A stretch of DNA of 8,404 bases from Thermoprotei archaeon (GCA_003661825.1 QMWW01000038.1:1-8404), one strand, 5' to 3'. Shown: positions 1-7,308, numbered from the stretch's first letter. Numbers and translations are program-made. The notes: generated by a model from the letters alone, not told the origin.

Positions 1-84
1 AACTAGCAACACCCAGACAAGCAACACATAGCTATACCATAACCCATGTAGAGTACACACTAATAAGCATGGGTACCGCTAGTT

Positions 85-136
85 GCTCAGACCCGCGACC
101 TTCTTCACCAATCTGTCTAGGACGCGTTCATCACCT
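85..136 (-). ncRNA. Candidate C/D box methylation guide sRNA
   Basis: Reading the minus strand, box C is GTGATGA (134-128), followed by a 12-nt guide ACGCGTCCTAGA (127-116). Box D' is CAGA (115-112, one change from CTGA), then a 3-nt spacer TTG (111-109). Box C' is GTGAAGA (108-102, one change from box C), followed by an 11-nt guide AGGTCGCGGGT (101-91). Box D is a perfect CTGA (90-87). Box order, guide lengths and the short D'-C' spacer all match archaeal C/D sRNAs, which bind L7Ae, Nop5 and fibrillarin and direct 2'-O-methylation of the base paired to the fifth guide nucleotide before D or D'. Predicted target cores are ACCCGCGACCU (G at its fifth base) and UCUAGGACGCGU (G at its fifth base); I cannot place them in a known RNA. 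Box C directly abuts the moaC stop codon, so the RNA may be processed from the moaC transcript. No clear terminal stem is visible, so the ends are approximate. Confidence 0.78.
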
Positions 137-572
137 ACTTACCTTTTATCTTAGACAGAACTCTTATATGCTCAATTCTCGTATCCGGGTACTGGCCTCT
201 CTCGTCTTTCTCGTACTTCTTAACCATATCCCATATATTCAGCAGAGCAATAGATACCCCGGTTAAAGCCTCCATCTCTACACCAGTTTTAGCGGTTGTC
301 TTGACTCTCACAACTACTTTAACTCTATCCTCTCCAATGAACTCGTAGTTTACGTCGACGTGGGTTATAGGTATGTTATGGCAGAGAGGCAGGATATCCG
401 GAGTCTTCTTGACAGCTTGTATAGCGGCTACTCTAGAGATAGATAGCGTATCGCCTTTCTCCACCCTACCCTCCATAATCCTCTTAACAGTGCTTGGTCT
501 AAGCCTAATAACTCCTTCAGCAACAGCTTCTCTATACACAGCTTCCTTGCTAGTTATATCAACCATGCTCAA
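135..572 (-). CDS. moaC: Cyclic pyranopterin monophosphate synthase MoaC
   Basis: MoaC converts the MoaA product 3',8-cyclo-7,8-dihydro-GTP to cyclic pyranopterin monophosphate, the first stable intermediate of molybdopterin and tungstopterin synthesis, in the cytoplasm. The 145-residue protein carries the family hallmarks in order: MVDIT (3-7), KGD (39-41), a TPDILPLCHNI segment (57-67), TGVEMEALTG (96-105), and the catalytic pair D115 and K118 in WDMVKK. Length is normal for an archaeal MoaC. The start is taken as TTG because GGTG at 585-582 lies 9 nt before it; the ATG two codons later (566) would be 15 nt away. It lies about 90 bp after moaA in the same direction, so the two are probably co-transcribed, although a weak TATA-like element sits between them. 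The stop TAG touches box C of the candidate guide RNA. Confidence 0.97.
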   Translation of the reverse strand: MSMVDITSKEAVYREAVAEGVIRLRPSTVKRIMEGRVEKGDTLSISRVAAIQAVKKTPDILPLCHNIPITHVDVNYEFIGEDRVKVVVRVKTTAKTGVEMEALTGVSIALLNIWDMVKKYEKDERGQYPDTRIEHIRVLSKIKGK

Positions 573-608
573 CTGCAGCTACACCACGTAGTAGTAAGGG
601 TGCGAGGA

Positions 609-619
609 CTATTAATGTA
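609..619 (-). promoter_or_regulatory. Weak TATA-like element before moaC
   Basis: The minus strand reads TACATTAATAG in the otherwise gene-free gap between moaA and moaC (573-663). A start about 25 nt downstream would give a short leader of roughly 15-20 nt that still includes the GGTG ribosome binding site. The match is loose and moaC could equally be read through from moaA. Confidence 0.25.
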
Positions 620-663
620 TTCTATGCCGGAGATAGAGAAAAGCGTATAGAGCTATGCGGGTT

Positions 664-1611
664 TTAGCGTAGCTTACCGTATAGTTCTTCAACGCTGTAC
701 TTAGCTCCAGGTTTAAAGAAGGGTTCTCGGAGACTAACCGCTCTAGCGATATCGTTCTTAAATGCTTCATAGTCTCGCTCAACAATGTGTTTACGGGCAT
801 TAATGGCATCTGCAACCCTGTATATACAGGTTTTGATAAAGCCGTCAGGGGTTAGTCTGAGCCTAGTACACTTCATACAAAGCTCTGGGTTACAGAAACC
901 CCTAACTACTGTAACCTCTATTCCAGATGGAAGCCTGTAGGTAGGCCTCGACTGAAACTCCTTGATGTACTTAGCGCTACTCTTCTCCTCGAGGTACTCT
1001 ACTATAGGGTCGAGGCTTACGTGTAGTCTACGCCACTCGCTAACACTCATACCAAGCGGTATAAGCTCTATAACGTTTAGGTCAACTCCTTTCTCCTCGG
1101 CATATCCTATTATGTCCCTATACTCGTCGAGATTCCATGCTAGCACTACATAGTCTATTTTCAGCGGGATACCATAGTTTAGAGCAAACTCTATACCACT
1201 GAGAACCCTGCCTAGATCGCCGCTAGTAATCCTAGCAAATCTCTCTGGGTTCAGGCTATGCAGACTCACGTTTACACGCTCTACTCCAGCATCGGCCAGC
1301 TCGCTAGCACGCCTTTCTAGGAAGGATCCGTTTGTAACTATTGATACAGAACCGCCTGCTTCTCTTATAGCTCTAACAATACTTGCTATATCGCTTCTTA
1401 GGAGGGGTTCTCCACCAGTAAGCTTATAGTACTTTATGCCTAGACTAACCGCTACTTCTGCTACAAAACCCCAGTCTCTCCAGCTCAACTCTTCTCCACA
1501 AGAACCTCTAGGTATACCCTCGTTGTGACAGAATATGCAGTAGTGGTTGCACCTGTTTGTAACGCTTATCCTCATATGAGTTACTGGTCTACCGTATCTA
1601 TCTACGAGCAC
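664..1611 (-). CDS. moaA: GTP 3',8-cyclase MoaA (radical SAM)
   Basis: MoaA is a radical SAM enzyme that rearranges GTP to 3',8-cyclo-7,8-dihydro-GTP, the first step of molybdopterin and tungstopterin synthesis. The 315-residue protein has the N-terminal SAM cluster motif C21-X3-C25-X2-C28 after the MRISVTNRC block, GGEP at 66-69, and TNGSF at 93-97. The C-terminal substrate cluster is C245-X2-C248-X13-C262 within CTRLRLTPDG. GTG is chosen as start because GGTG (1623-1620) precedes it by 8 nt and an in-frame TAG lies two codons upstream. Oddly, the C-terminus ends YGKLR, without the Gly-Gly tail that many MoaA and MOCS1A proteins have and that is required for cyclisation in those studied; no downstream frame restores it. 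moaC follows directly, and the GAPOR gene lies 141 bp upstream in the same direction. Confidence 0.96.
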   Translation of the reverse strand: MLVDRYGRPVTHMRISVTNRCNHYCIFCHNEGIPRGSCGEELSWRDWGFVAEVAVSLGIKYYKLTGGEPLLRSDIASIVRAIREAGGSVSIVTNGSFLERRASELADAGVERVNVSLHSLNPERFARITSGDLGRVLSGIEFALNYGIPLKIDYVVLAWNLDEYRDIIGYAEEKGVDLNVIELIPLGMSVSEWRRLHVSLDPIVEYLEEKSSAKYIKEFQSRPTYRLPSGIEVTVVRGFCNPELCMKCTRLRLTPDGFIKTCIYRVADAINARKHIVERDYEAFKNDIARAVSLREPFFKPGAKYSVEELYGKLR

Positions 1612-1673
1612 TAGCTAAACACCGAAAACCTAGTAAAGGTCGCACCTATGTAGATCATTATTACGGATTCAGC

Positions 1674-1683
1674 GATTAAAGGC
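1674..1683 (-). promoter_or_regulatory. Possible moaA TATA element
   Basis: The minus strand reads GCCTTTAATC about 62-72 nt before the moaA GTG. A transcription start about 25 nt downstream (near 1650) would give a leader of about 40 nt containing the GGTG ribosome binding site. It follows the T-run that may end the gor transcript, which supports a separate moaA start, but the match to a TATA/BRE is only fair. Confidence 0.35.
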
Positions 1684-1712
1684 TTACCTATCTAGTAGTG
1701 TAGTGCTGGAGG

Positions 1713-1718
1713 AAAAAA
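1713..1718 (-). terminator. Candidate T-run terminator after gor
   Basis: Six consecutive T residues on the minus strand, followed by a pyrimidine-rich stretch (TTCCTCC), lie about 35 nt after the gor stop codon. Archaeal RNA polymerase commonly terminates at such U-tracts without a hairpin. No stable stem is evident before it. It suggests that at least part of the gor transcript ends before moaA. Confidence 0.4.
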
Positions 1719-1752
1719 TTCGTGTAGTATAGCCGGAGAGGCTTAGCAGAGC

Positions 1753-3705
1753 CTAGCTACTAACTAGTTCTTCGAGCTTTTTGTAGAATCTATCCCACCA
1801 CTCGCGACAGGCCTTTTCCTTGTTCAACGCGAACTTTGACAACCACTCTTCATTCCTGTACTCGCTTGCAGCACTAGCCATTACGTCTTTAAGCTTCTTA
1901 GAATCCCAATATACAGGGCCTGCTCCCGCTAGATCCTGGTACTCGACGATCTTCTTGTAGACTTCCTTCATCCTACTCGAGTACCCCTCAACACCGTAGA
2001 GCTTAAACAGGTCGTCGAGAACGAGTTCAGCCCATCCTCTATGAAATCTACATATACATGCATTATCTATAGCGAGTTCTTTTACAGCTCTACTGTACGC
2101 TTTAGCCGCGAAGTCCTCGGGATCCGTGAACACTCCCTTGTACAGAGTCCAGTACCTACCAAGTACTGGTAGAGGAGCGATCATGCCAGGGGTCCAGTAG
2201 TAGTTCGGCGTTATATGGCCTTCTTCGCCGAAGACCGCGTATACCAAGAGATCCACGAAATGGTATCCGGTGGCTCTTGCCCTATCTTCATATAGTATAT
2301 CTAGGATCTTAGCTGCAGCTCTAACACCACGGTCTCCTATGAGCTTGAGGATCGGATTTCTACCCCACGTCATATTCTCAACGAGTTGAACTGCTAAGTC
2401 GGCGTTATGCTTACTATAGTCGAGCTTATACTCATAGGGGTCGAAGTACGGTGTACTAGAGACTCCTACATCCTCTGGTCTGAGCAATCCCTTGCTTAAA
2501 GCATCGAATACGAAGCCTATTAGGTTACCCATTTCAATGGCGTCGAAGCCGTAGGCATCAACTAGCTCTACCACGCGCTGTATCTCATGCAGATCGAATA
2601 CCCCAATTATCGGTCCTAACCCGTTGTAGGGCTCATAGTCGGATTTGAACCTGTTGAGTCTAACCTTTTTACAAGCTAGTGGACAAGGCTCTCCACAAGT
2701 TTTCCACGACTTAGTCTCTATAGCTTCTTTGTTGAATACCTCCCACATATGCTTCATTATCAAACCATGCAGTTTTTCGCGGAGATCTGCTGGGAGGTAT
2801 ATCATGTTCCAGTTGAACATTGGAGTGTATATCTTGAGGGCTGGATAGTTGCCGCCTAGTGTTCCACCACTACCCACTTTAGGGTCGTACCTATACTTCG
2901 CGCCGTGCTCTAGTACCTGGGTAACATAGGGCTTACCGGTTAGCTTGCTGAACAGCTCGTTTATGCTCCTAGTATCCAGTAGCTCTTTCGGCTTATCGGC
3001 TGATCTATCGTATTCTCCTCCATAGAGGATAGCTGCTACTCCATGTGCACGGTAGAGAACGCTTCCAGGCCCGCCGCGTGCAGCGAAGTCCTCGCTACCC
3101 CAGTCGATCTCGCCTCGATGCAGAGTAATAGAGACTAGTGCTCCCAGGCTCGTATACTTAGATGCAGGCCCTACTAATAGGGTTCTAGCCCCATAGTCTT
3201 CGTAGAATTCGCGGAATCTACTGCTAAGGTACTTCTGTAGAGCGTATACTCCTTTCTCACCTTCATATCCTCTCCATATATTGATTAAGTCTACCTCGCT
3301 TATCCTCGTAAACTCTACGGAAGGCTCTCCCTCACCCTCGTCGTAGATGCGGATTATGGCTGGTGTATCGGACTTACCAGTTATAACTACAGCGTTTACC
3401 CCTACTCTGAACTGATAGCTAGCACCCCCCATAGACGCTACGTGGAGACCGCGGGTTAGAGGGCTGCGAAATACTACTGTAAACCTATGTACACCGTAGA
3501 GCTTAGTCCCCGCCAATAGTCCTGAGCCTATTACTAAAGCGTTATCGGGGCTGTATACTGGTTTCTTCCAGGAGCCGAACCTCTCTAGGTGTAGCTTTAC
3601 TCCAAGCTCTATAGGCCCGGTTATGGAGTCGTAGCTGTACTCTTCAACCCAGTGCTTCTCGCTACCTGGATCGATGAAGAGAACCCTATACCTATCTAGA
3701 GCCAA
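1753..3705 (-). CDS. gor: Glyceraldehyde-3-phosphate:ferredoxin oxidoreductase (GAPOR), AOR family
   Basis: GAPOR oxidises glyceraldehyde-3-phosphate to 3-phosphoglycerate in one step, reducing ferredoxin, in the modified archaeal glycolysis. It uses a tungsten (sometimes molybdenum) bis-pterin and one [4Fe-4S] cluster. At 650 residues it matches the Pyrococcus GAPOR length, and from memory it shares its signature blocks: GSEDFAARGGPGSVLYRAH (203-221), YRYDPK (271-276), GGTLGGNYPA (280-289), TCGEPCPLACKK (336-347) and CRFHRGW (552-558). Cluster ligands are C337, C341 and C345 (CX3CX3C) with C552 as the distant fourth; this spacing and CRFHRGW favour GAPOR over AOR or FOR. The first pterin motif DxxGxD is D383-D388. 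The second, normally DxxGxC, reads DNACIC (547-552), with Cys for Gly. The TTG start has GGTG (3717-3714) 8 nt upstream. moaA and moaC, which make its cofactor precursor, lie downstream in the same direction. Confidence 0.93.
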   Translation of the reverse strand: MALDRYRVLFIDPGSEKHWVEEYSYDSITGPIELGVKLHLERFGSWKKPVYSPDNALVIGSGLLAGTKLYGVHRFTVVFRSPLTRGLHVASMGGASYQFRVGVNAVVITGKSDTPAIIRIYDEGEGEPSVEFTRISEVDLINIWRGYEGEKGVYALQKYLSSRFREFYEDYGARTLLVGPASKYTSLGALVSITLHRGEIDWGSEDFAARGGPGSVLYRAHGVAAILYGGEYDRSADKPKELLDTRSINELFSKLTGKPYVTQVLEHGAKYRYDPKVGSGGTLGGNYPALKIYTPMFNWNMIYLPADLREKLHGLIMKHMWEVFNKEAIETKSWKTCGEPCPLACKKVRLNRFKSDYEPYNGLGPIIGVFDLHEIQRVVELVDAYGFDAIEMGNLIGFVFDALSKGLLRPEDVGVSSTPYFDPYEYKLDYSKHNADLAVQLVENMTWGRNPILKLIGDRGVRAAAKILDILYEDRARATGYHFVDLLVYAVFGEEGHITPNYYWTPGMIAPLPVLGRYWTLYKGVFTDPEDFAAKAYSRAVKELAIDNACICRFHRGWAELVLDDLFKLYGVEGYSSRMKEVYKKIVEYQDLAGAGPVYWDSKKLKDVMASAASEYRNEEWLSKFALNKEKACREWWDRFYKKLEELVSS

Positions 3706-3760
3706 GGTGTAAACACCACTCTAAGAGATGTATTCACTACTATGCTTTATTAACACGGAT

Positions 3761-3770
3761 ACTTAAAATT
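3761..3770 (-). promoter_or_regulatory. Probable gor promoter (TATA)
   Basis: The minus strand reads AATTTTAAGT, 55-65 nt before the gor TTG and after the metG stop. A start about 25 nt downstream (near 3740) would give a leader of about 35 nt that contains the GGTG ribosome binding site. A second A/T-rich element (GTTAATAAAGC, 3755-3745) is an alternative. The 119-bp gap to metG and this element argue that gor has its own promoter. Confidence 0.5.
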
Positions 3771-3824
3771 AACTATTTACAGAGAAGGCGCGTCTATACT
3801 GTACTATTTAAACATGAGATTAAA

Positions 3825-5327
3825 TTACTTACCACGAATCTTGCGAAACAGTATAGGGGCTTCCCTGATCTCGTATCTCTCTACGCTACAAGGACTAGAC
3901 TCTAAGGGATTAGCTATTTCAAAGCTAAACGCCCTCGCAACTCTAGAGGTAGCCCGCGGTATTATAGGGTGTAACATCAACGTGGTGATCCTGATAGCCT
4001 CTAGCAAAGTATACAGGTCTTTGTCTGGGGATAACTTCTCCCAAGGCCTAACCCTGTTTATGAATGCATTAGCTTCCCGCGCCAATTCTATTGCCGCGTT
4101 CACTGCACTAGATACGTCGAAGCTCTCCATGGCGTCACTATACCTGGCTACAGCCTCCTTAATCTTAGACTCTATTTCCTGGTCAAGGCTACGCTTATAG
4201 ATGACACCGCCGGATTTCTTTATTGCTAGAACCCCTACTCTCCTAACAAGGTTCCCATACGTGTCTGCAAGCTCGGAATTGTATATGGAGTCGAATAGCT
4301 CGGTGGATACCTCGACGTCTTTACCTAGGTTGAAAACCCTCATCAGGATATAGCGTACTCCATCGCTATCCTGATACCTGTTTACGAGATCCTCTATGGC
4401 TATAACGTTGCCAGCGCTCTTACCGATCTTGAGGCCTTTGTTTATTAGAAACGCGTGTACTATGAGCTTCCTAGGAGGCTTTATATCAAGCGCTTTTAGC
4501 AGCGAAAACCAGACCGCTGTATGGAACCACAGTATGTCCTTTCCTATCACATGGTGTACGCTGTCCCAGTACTTATCGAACTTCTCGGTATCCCGCAAGT
4601 ACCCTATGCCGCTGATATAGTTTAGCAACGCGTCGAACCAAACATATACTGTATACTCTCTATCGAAGGGTAGCTCTACGCCCCACCACACACGTTCTCT
4701 AGGTCTAGCTACAGATACGTCTTTCAACCCCTCTTCTTTAACTCTGTTAAGGACTTCGACGGCATACTGGCGGGGATATACTATGTCGGTGTTCTCTAGG
4801 AGATTCACTAAATAGTCTTTGAACTCGCTGAGCTTAAAGTAGTACGTCTCTTCTTCAAGCCACTCAAGGGGTTTCCCGTGTATTGGGCAGTGGGGTCTGC
4901 CTTCGACTATAGAGTACTCTTTCTCGCTATAGAACTTCTCGCAGTTGACGCAGTACCACCCGCTATACCGGGCTTTGTACACTAAGTCTTTCCTATACAG
5001 CTCTTCGATAGCTTTCTTAACTACTTCCTCGTGATCGGGTTCTGTTGTTCTTATAAAGCGGTCATAGCTTATGTCAAGCATTTTCCAGTAGCTCATGTAT
5101 ACACCAGCCATTTCGTCTACGAAGGATTCCGGATCCACGCCTTTTTCTTCAGCTGCTCTCTGAAGCTTTAACCCGTGCTCATCATTACCAGTCATGAAGA
5201 ATACTTCGTCCCCCACTAGTCTGTGATATCTTGCTAGAACGTCTGCATAAATCGTTGTATAGGCGTGGCCTATATGAGGCGGCGCATTCGGGTAGTATAT
5301 CGGCGTAGTGATGTATATGATGCCCAT
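3825..5327 (-). CDS. metG: Methionyl-tRNA synthetase, short single-zinc-knuckle type
   Basis: This class I synthetase charges tRNA-Met with methionine for initiation and elongation. The protein is 500 residues from the ATG chosen here. Motifs in order are TTPIYYPNAPPHIGH with the HIGH signature (18-21), TGNDEHG (46-52), a zinc knuckle C126-X2-C129...C147-X2-H150, the catalytic-core VWFDALLNYISG (229-240), and a KMSKS loop reading KIGKS (300-304). A helical anticodon-binding domain contains N-x6-PW (423-429). There is no C-terminal dimerisation or EMAP-like tRNA-binding domain. One knuckle and about 500 residues resemble Thermus/Thermotoga MetRS rather than the longer archaeal form. The ATG at 5327 is preferred because GGTG (5340-5337) lies 9 nt before it and gives a family-like N-terminus; an in-frame TTG at 5342 would add five residues. 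The radical SAM gene ends about 67 bp upstream of this start. Confidence 0.95.
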   Translation of the reverse strand: MGIIYITTPIYYPNAPPHIGHAYTTIYADVLARYHRLVGDEVFFMTGNDEHGLKLQRAAEEKGVDPESFVDEMAGVYMSYWKMLDISYDRFIRTTEPDHEEVVKKAIEELYRKDLVYKARYSGWYCVNCEKFYSEKEYSIVEGRPHCPIHGKPLEWLEEETYYFKLSEFKDYLVNLLENTDIVYPRQYAVEVLNRVKEEGLKDVSVARPRERVWWGVELPFDREYTVYVWFDALLNYISGIGYLRDTEKFDKYWDSVHHVIGKDILWFHTAVWFSLLKALDIKPPRKLIVHAFLINKGLKIGKSAGNVIAIEDLVNRYQDSDGVRYILMRVFNLGKDVEVSTELFDSIYNSELADTYGNLVRRVGVLAIKKSGGVIYKRSLDQEIESKIKEAVARYSDAMESFDVSSAVNAAIELAREANAFINRVRPWEKLSPDKDLYTLLEAIRITTLMLHPIIPRATSRVARAFSFEIANPLESSPCSVERYEIREAPILFRKIRGK

Positions 5328-5364
5328 GTATTCTCTCACCAATCGACACTAGGGTCGTGCTAGA

Positions 5365-5390
5365 GTATATGAATCTATAGTACCTATAAT
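5365..5390 (-). promoter_or_regulatory. Possible metG promoter elements
   Basis: The short gap between the radical SAM stop and metG contains two TATA-like strings on the minus strand: AATTATAGG (5390-5382) and TCATATAC (5372-5365). They predict starts near 5360 or 5343, and both leaders would include the GGTG that precedes the ATG. Read-through from the upstream operon is also possible. Confidence 0.35.
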
Positions 5391-5394
5391 TGCT

Positions 5395-6909
5395 TTACTG
5401 TTTAAGTCTGTATTCTAACCTGCTTACTACTCTCTCTACCTCCCGCTTAACGAGCCACATGAACAGCCTTAGGAGGAGTCTAGCTGGGAACATATGGAAC
5501 TCCTTCATATAGTACTTTTTCATGATTTCCTCAGCCCAGTGCAACGTGTGGTAAAAGCACTTAAGCAGAACGTCTATGTGCTCTGGCTTAATGTGATCTC
5601 TGAGGAACCATTCTCTATTTTTAAGTGCACCCATAGGGACGAAGAACATTGGTATGATGACACTCCTATACGGTTTAAGCCTGTCTAGCAACTCAACCGT
5701 TTTAACCAGGTCTTCCGAGGTCTCTTCTGGGAGACCAAGTATAAGTGTAGCAGCTGGTATAATGCTGTTTTCGTGCATTATAGAAAAAGCGTCTTCGACT
5801 ACCTCCGGCCATTTCTCCGGTGGATATGGTGCTGACTTCGCATACATGATCTTCTTAGCTAGCTCCGGGCTACCAGTCTCTATCCCTACTTCAACGCCTA
5901 TATATCTTCTCTCACCAGTTAATACGTAATTCTCCATCAGGTCGCCCACTAGACCATACTCTTCTTCAGCGTATTTTACTGCTGATAAGCTTACATGGCT
6001 CCAAGCAAGACTACCTTTTTCTCCTATCTCCTTAGTAACGGCTTCATGAAGCTTCTTTAGAGGCTCTGGTCTAGGCTTAACTCCTTCGCCACCATATAGC
6101 AATACGTCTTCGCTGTGCAGTATAGCCCCGGTAACGCCGTTTCTAACGTTGACTCTCACCTCTTCGATTATCTTAGAGATAGGGATGAACCTAAGGGGCT
6201 TGTTGGTAACGCTGCAGAACCTACAACCCCGTGGACAGCCACGCATTATCTCTACTAAGCCGTTAACGCTAGCGCCTTTGATCACAGGTATCTCGTCTAT
6301 GCTCGGCGAATCATGGGGACCCACGTATATGTAAGCTGGTAGGTCCTCTTTGTTTAGAGCCTTCTCTACTAAATCGACTATTACCCTTTCTACCTCGCCC
6401 TCAATAACCGTATTAACACCCCATTTCCTCCACAGATCTAGCTCCCAAAGCCACTGCCACGCACCCGGGCCTCCAGCTATAATTCTAACTCCTTTCTCCC
6501 TCGCTTTCCTTACCGCGGGGCTCTCCATTAGCTTTTTGAAGCTAACCCTGTTAATAGGCTCTTTACCAGTTATACTCCACCATTCGCTACTCGGCGGTCC
6601 ATAGGCGAAGTAGTCGTGGTGGCCTAGTAGGAGTACCTGCATCGTACCCAGGTGCTTGTACAGGTGATCGGGGTCTATGATAGCCGCTTTAAAACCTGCG
6701 TCTACTAGGATAGCTTCGACTTTCCTTATACCGTATGGTGCTTCCCGCGGTCTCCCTAGCTCGTCTACTTTTACTGGGGGGGAAGCGAGCCAAAACCATA
6801 TTTTCTCCGGGATCTTTATAGCAGGGCCAGTGGCTAGGAACCCTAGAAATTCCTTGCCGTGGTGGTTACTCATCATGGTTCTATCAGTAGTAAGAACTAC
6901 CTCGTACAC
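5395..6909 (-). CDS. Radical SAM protein with cobalamin-binding-like N-terminal region
   Basis: This 504-residue protein belongs to the archaeal COG1032-like class of B12-binding radical SAM enzymes; the substrate is not evident. The N-terminal part (about 60-200) looks like a Rossmann-type cobalamin domain: APYGIRKVEAILVDAGF (57-73), VLLLGHHD (92-99), IIAGGPGAWQ (143-152) and IEGEVE (169-174). I see no exact DxHxxG motif, as in many members. The radical SAM core has C225-X3-C229-X2-C232 in RGCPRGCRFC, HSED (265-268), GIETGSPEL (342-350) and LGLPEET (391-397). The C-terminus is helical, basic and aromatic-rich (about 455-504), which could suit a lipid or membrane substrate. The GTG start has a strong GGAGG (6922-6918) 8 nt before it, only 15 bp after the upstream stop. 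The tetraether (GDGT) ring synthases of Sulfolobus are of this general class, so a lipid-modifying role is one possibility, weakly supported. Confidence 0.85.
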   Translation of the reverse strand: MYEVVLTTDRTMMSNHHGKEFLGFLATGPAIKIPEKIWFWLASPPVKVDELGRPREAPYGIRKVEAILVDAGFKAAIIDPDHLYKHLGTMQVLLLGHHDYFAYGPPSSEWWSITGKEPINRVSFKKLMESPAVRKAREKGVRIIAGGPGAWQWLWELDLWRKWGVNTVIEGEVERVIVDLVEKALNKEDLPAYIYVGPHDSPSIDEIPVIKGASVNGLVEIMRGCPRGCRFCSVTNKPLRFIPISKIIEEVRVNVRNGVTGAILHSEDVLLYGGEGVKPRPEPLKKLHEAVTKEIGEKGSLAWSHVSLSAVKYAEEEYGLVGDLMENYVLTGERRYIGVEVGIETGSPELAKKIMYAKSAPYPPEKWPEVVEDAFSIMHENSIIPAATLILGLPEETSEDLVKTVELLDRLKPYRSVIIPMFFVPMGALKNREWFLRDHIKPEHIDVLLKCFYHTLHWAEEIMKKYYMKEFHMFPARLLLRLFMWLVKREVERVVSRLEYRLKQ

Positions 6910-6924
6910 ACTCTACGCCTCCAG

Positions 6925-7308
6925 CTAAATAATGTGTAGCTCTAGGTTACGAGTGCTAACATCCTTAGCGAGGTCTTCTAGATCTCTCTGTAAAAGCACA
7001 TATGCTCTATATCTACTCTTCTCTAGTAGCTTTAGAAGCTTAGCAAAGGCTTCGCGCGATAGCTCGTAGCTCCTAATACTTATAGAGAACACCACGTTGT
7101 TTAAAATAAAAGGTCTGAGATCCTCTAGGTACTCTAGATTATCTCTATCGCTGAAAACGTGTAGTACGATCCTGTACTTTCTAGTGCTTGCTGCAGCACG
7201 CCTGCTAAGAGCTACTAGCTCTTTAAGCCCTCGTTCACCTAGTTTACCCCTATACGCTACAACTATGTTTATGGCGTCTCCCTCTATATGCTTCAGTACA
7301 CTAATCAT
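6925..7308 (-). CDS. Conserved-looking small alpha/beta protein, function unknown
   Basis: I do not recognise this 127-residue protein. It has alternating strands and helices: AINIVVAYRG (12-21), helix GLKELVALSRRAAASTR (27-43), strand YRIVLHVFSDRD (45-56), NNVVFSISI (70-78), helix EAFAKLLKLLEKSR (86-99) and YRAYVLLQ (100-107). There is no cysteine, signal peptide or membrane segment, so it should be a soluble cytoplasmic protein with a Rossmann-like or ferredoxin-like fold. The ATG at 7308 is chosen because a strong GAGGTG (7320-7315) lies 6 nt before it; an in-frame TTG at 7338 would add ten residues. It overlaps the end of the regulator gene by 8 bp (ATGATTAG), implying translational coupling, and the radical SAM gene starts 15 bp after its stop. 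It is probably a partner of one or both. Confidence 0.8.
   Translation of the reverse strand: MISVLKHIEGDAINIVVAYRGKLGERGLKELVALSRRAAASTRKYRIVLHVFSDRDNLEYLEDLRPFILNNVVFSISIRSYELSREAFAKLLKLLEKSRYRAYVLLQRDLEDLAKDVSTRNLELHII

Noticed and set aside
81..137. A 17-codon open stretch after moaC on the minus strand (DERVLDRLVKKVAGLSN then stop) that looked like a coding tail
   Set aside because: It has no start codon at its head, moaC already has a normal C-terminus, and the same bases are better explained as a C/D box RNA.
612..815. Minus-strand 67-codon frame overlapping the moaA 3' end, considered as a frameshifted MoaA tail
   Set aside because: It gives no Gly-Gly ending or family match, while the main frame keeps the full MoaA motif set to its stop.
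3814..4200. Plus-strand 128-codon open frame
   Set aside because: It lies almost entirely antisense to the conserved C-terminal domain of MetRS, has no recognisable motif, and is composed like a codon shadow.
5149..5185. ATGATGA ... CTGA on the minus strand inside metG, resembling C and D boxes
   Set aside because: The boxes are only 26 nt apart with no internal D'/C' pair, and the bases encode the conserved NDEHG block.
5652..5700. ATGATGA on the plus strand inside the radical SAM gene
   Set aside because: No CTGA follows at a suitable distance; it is antisense to a coding region.
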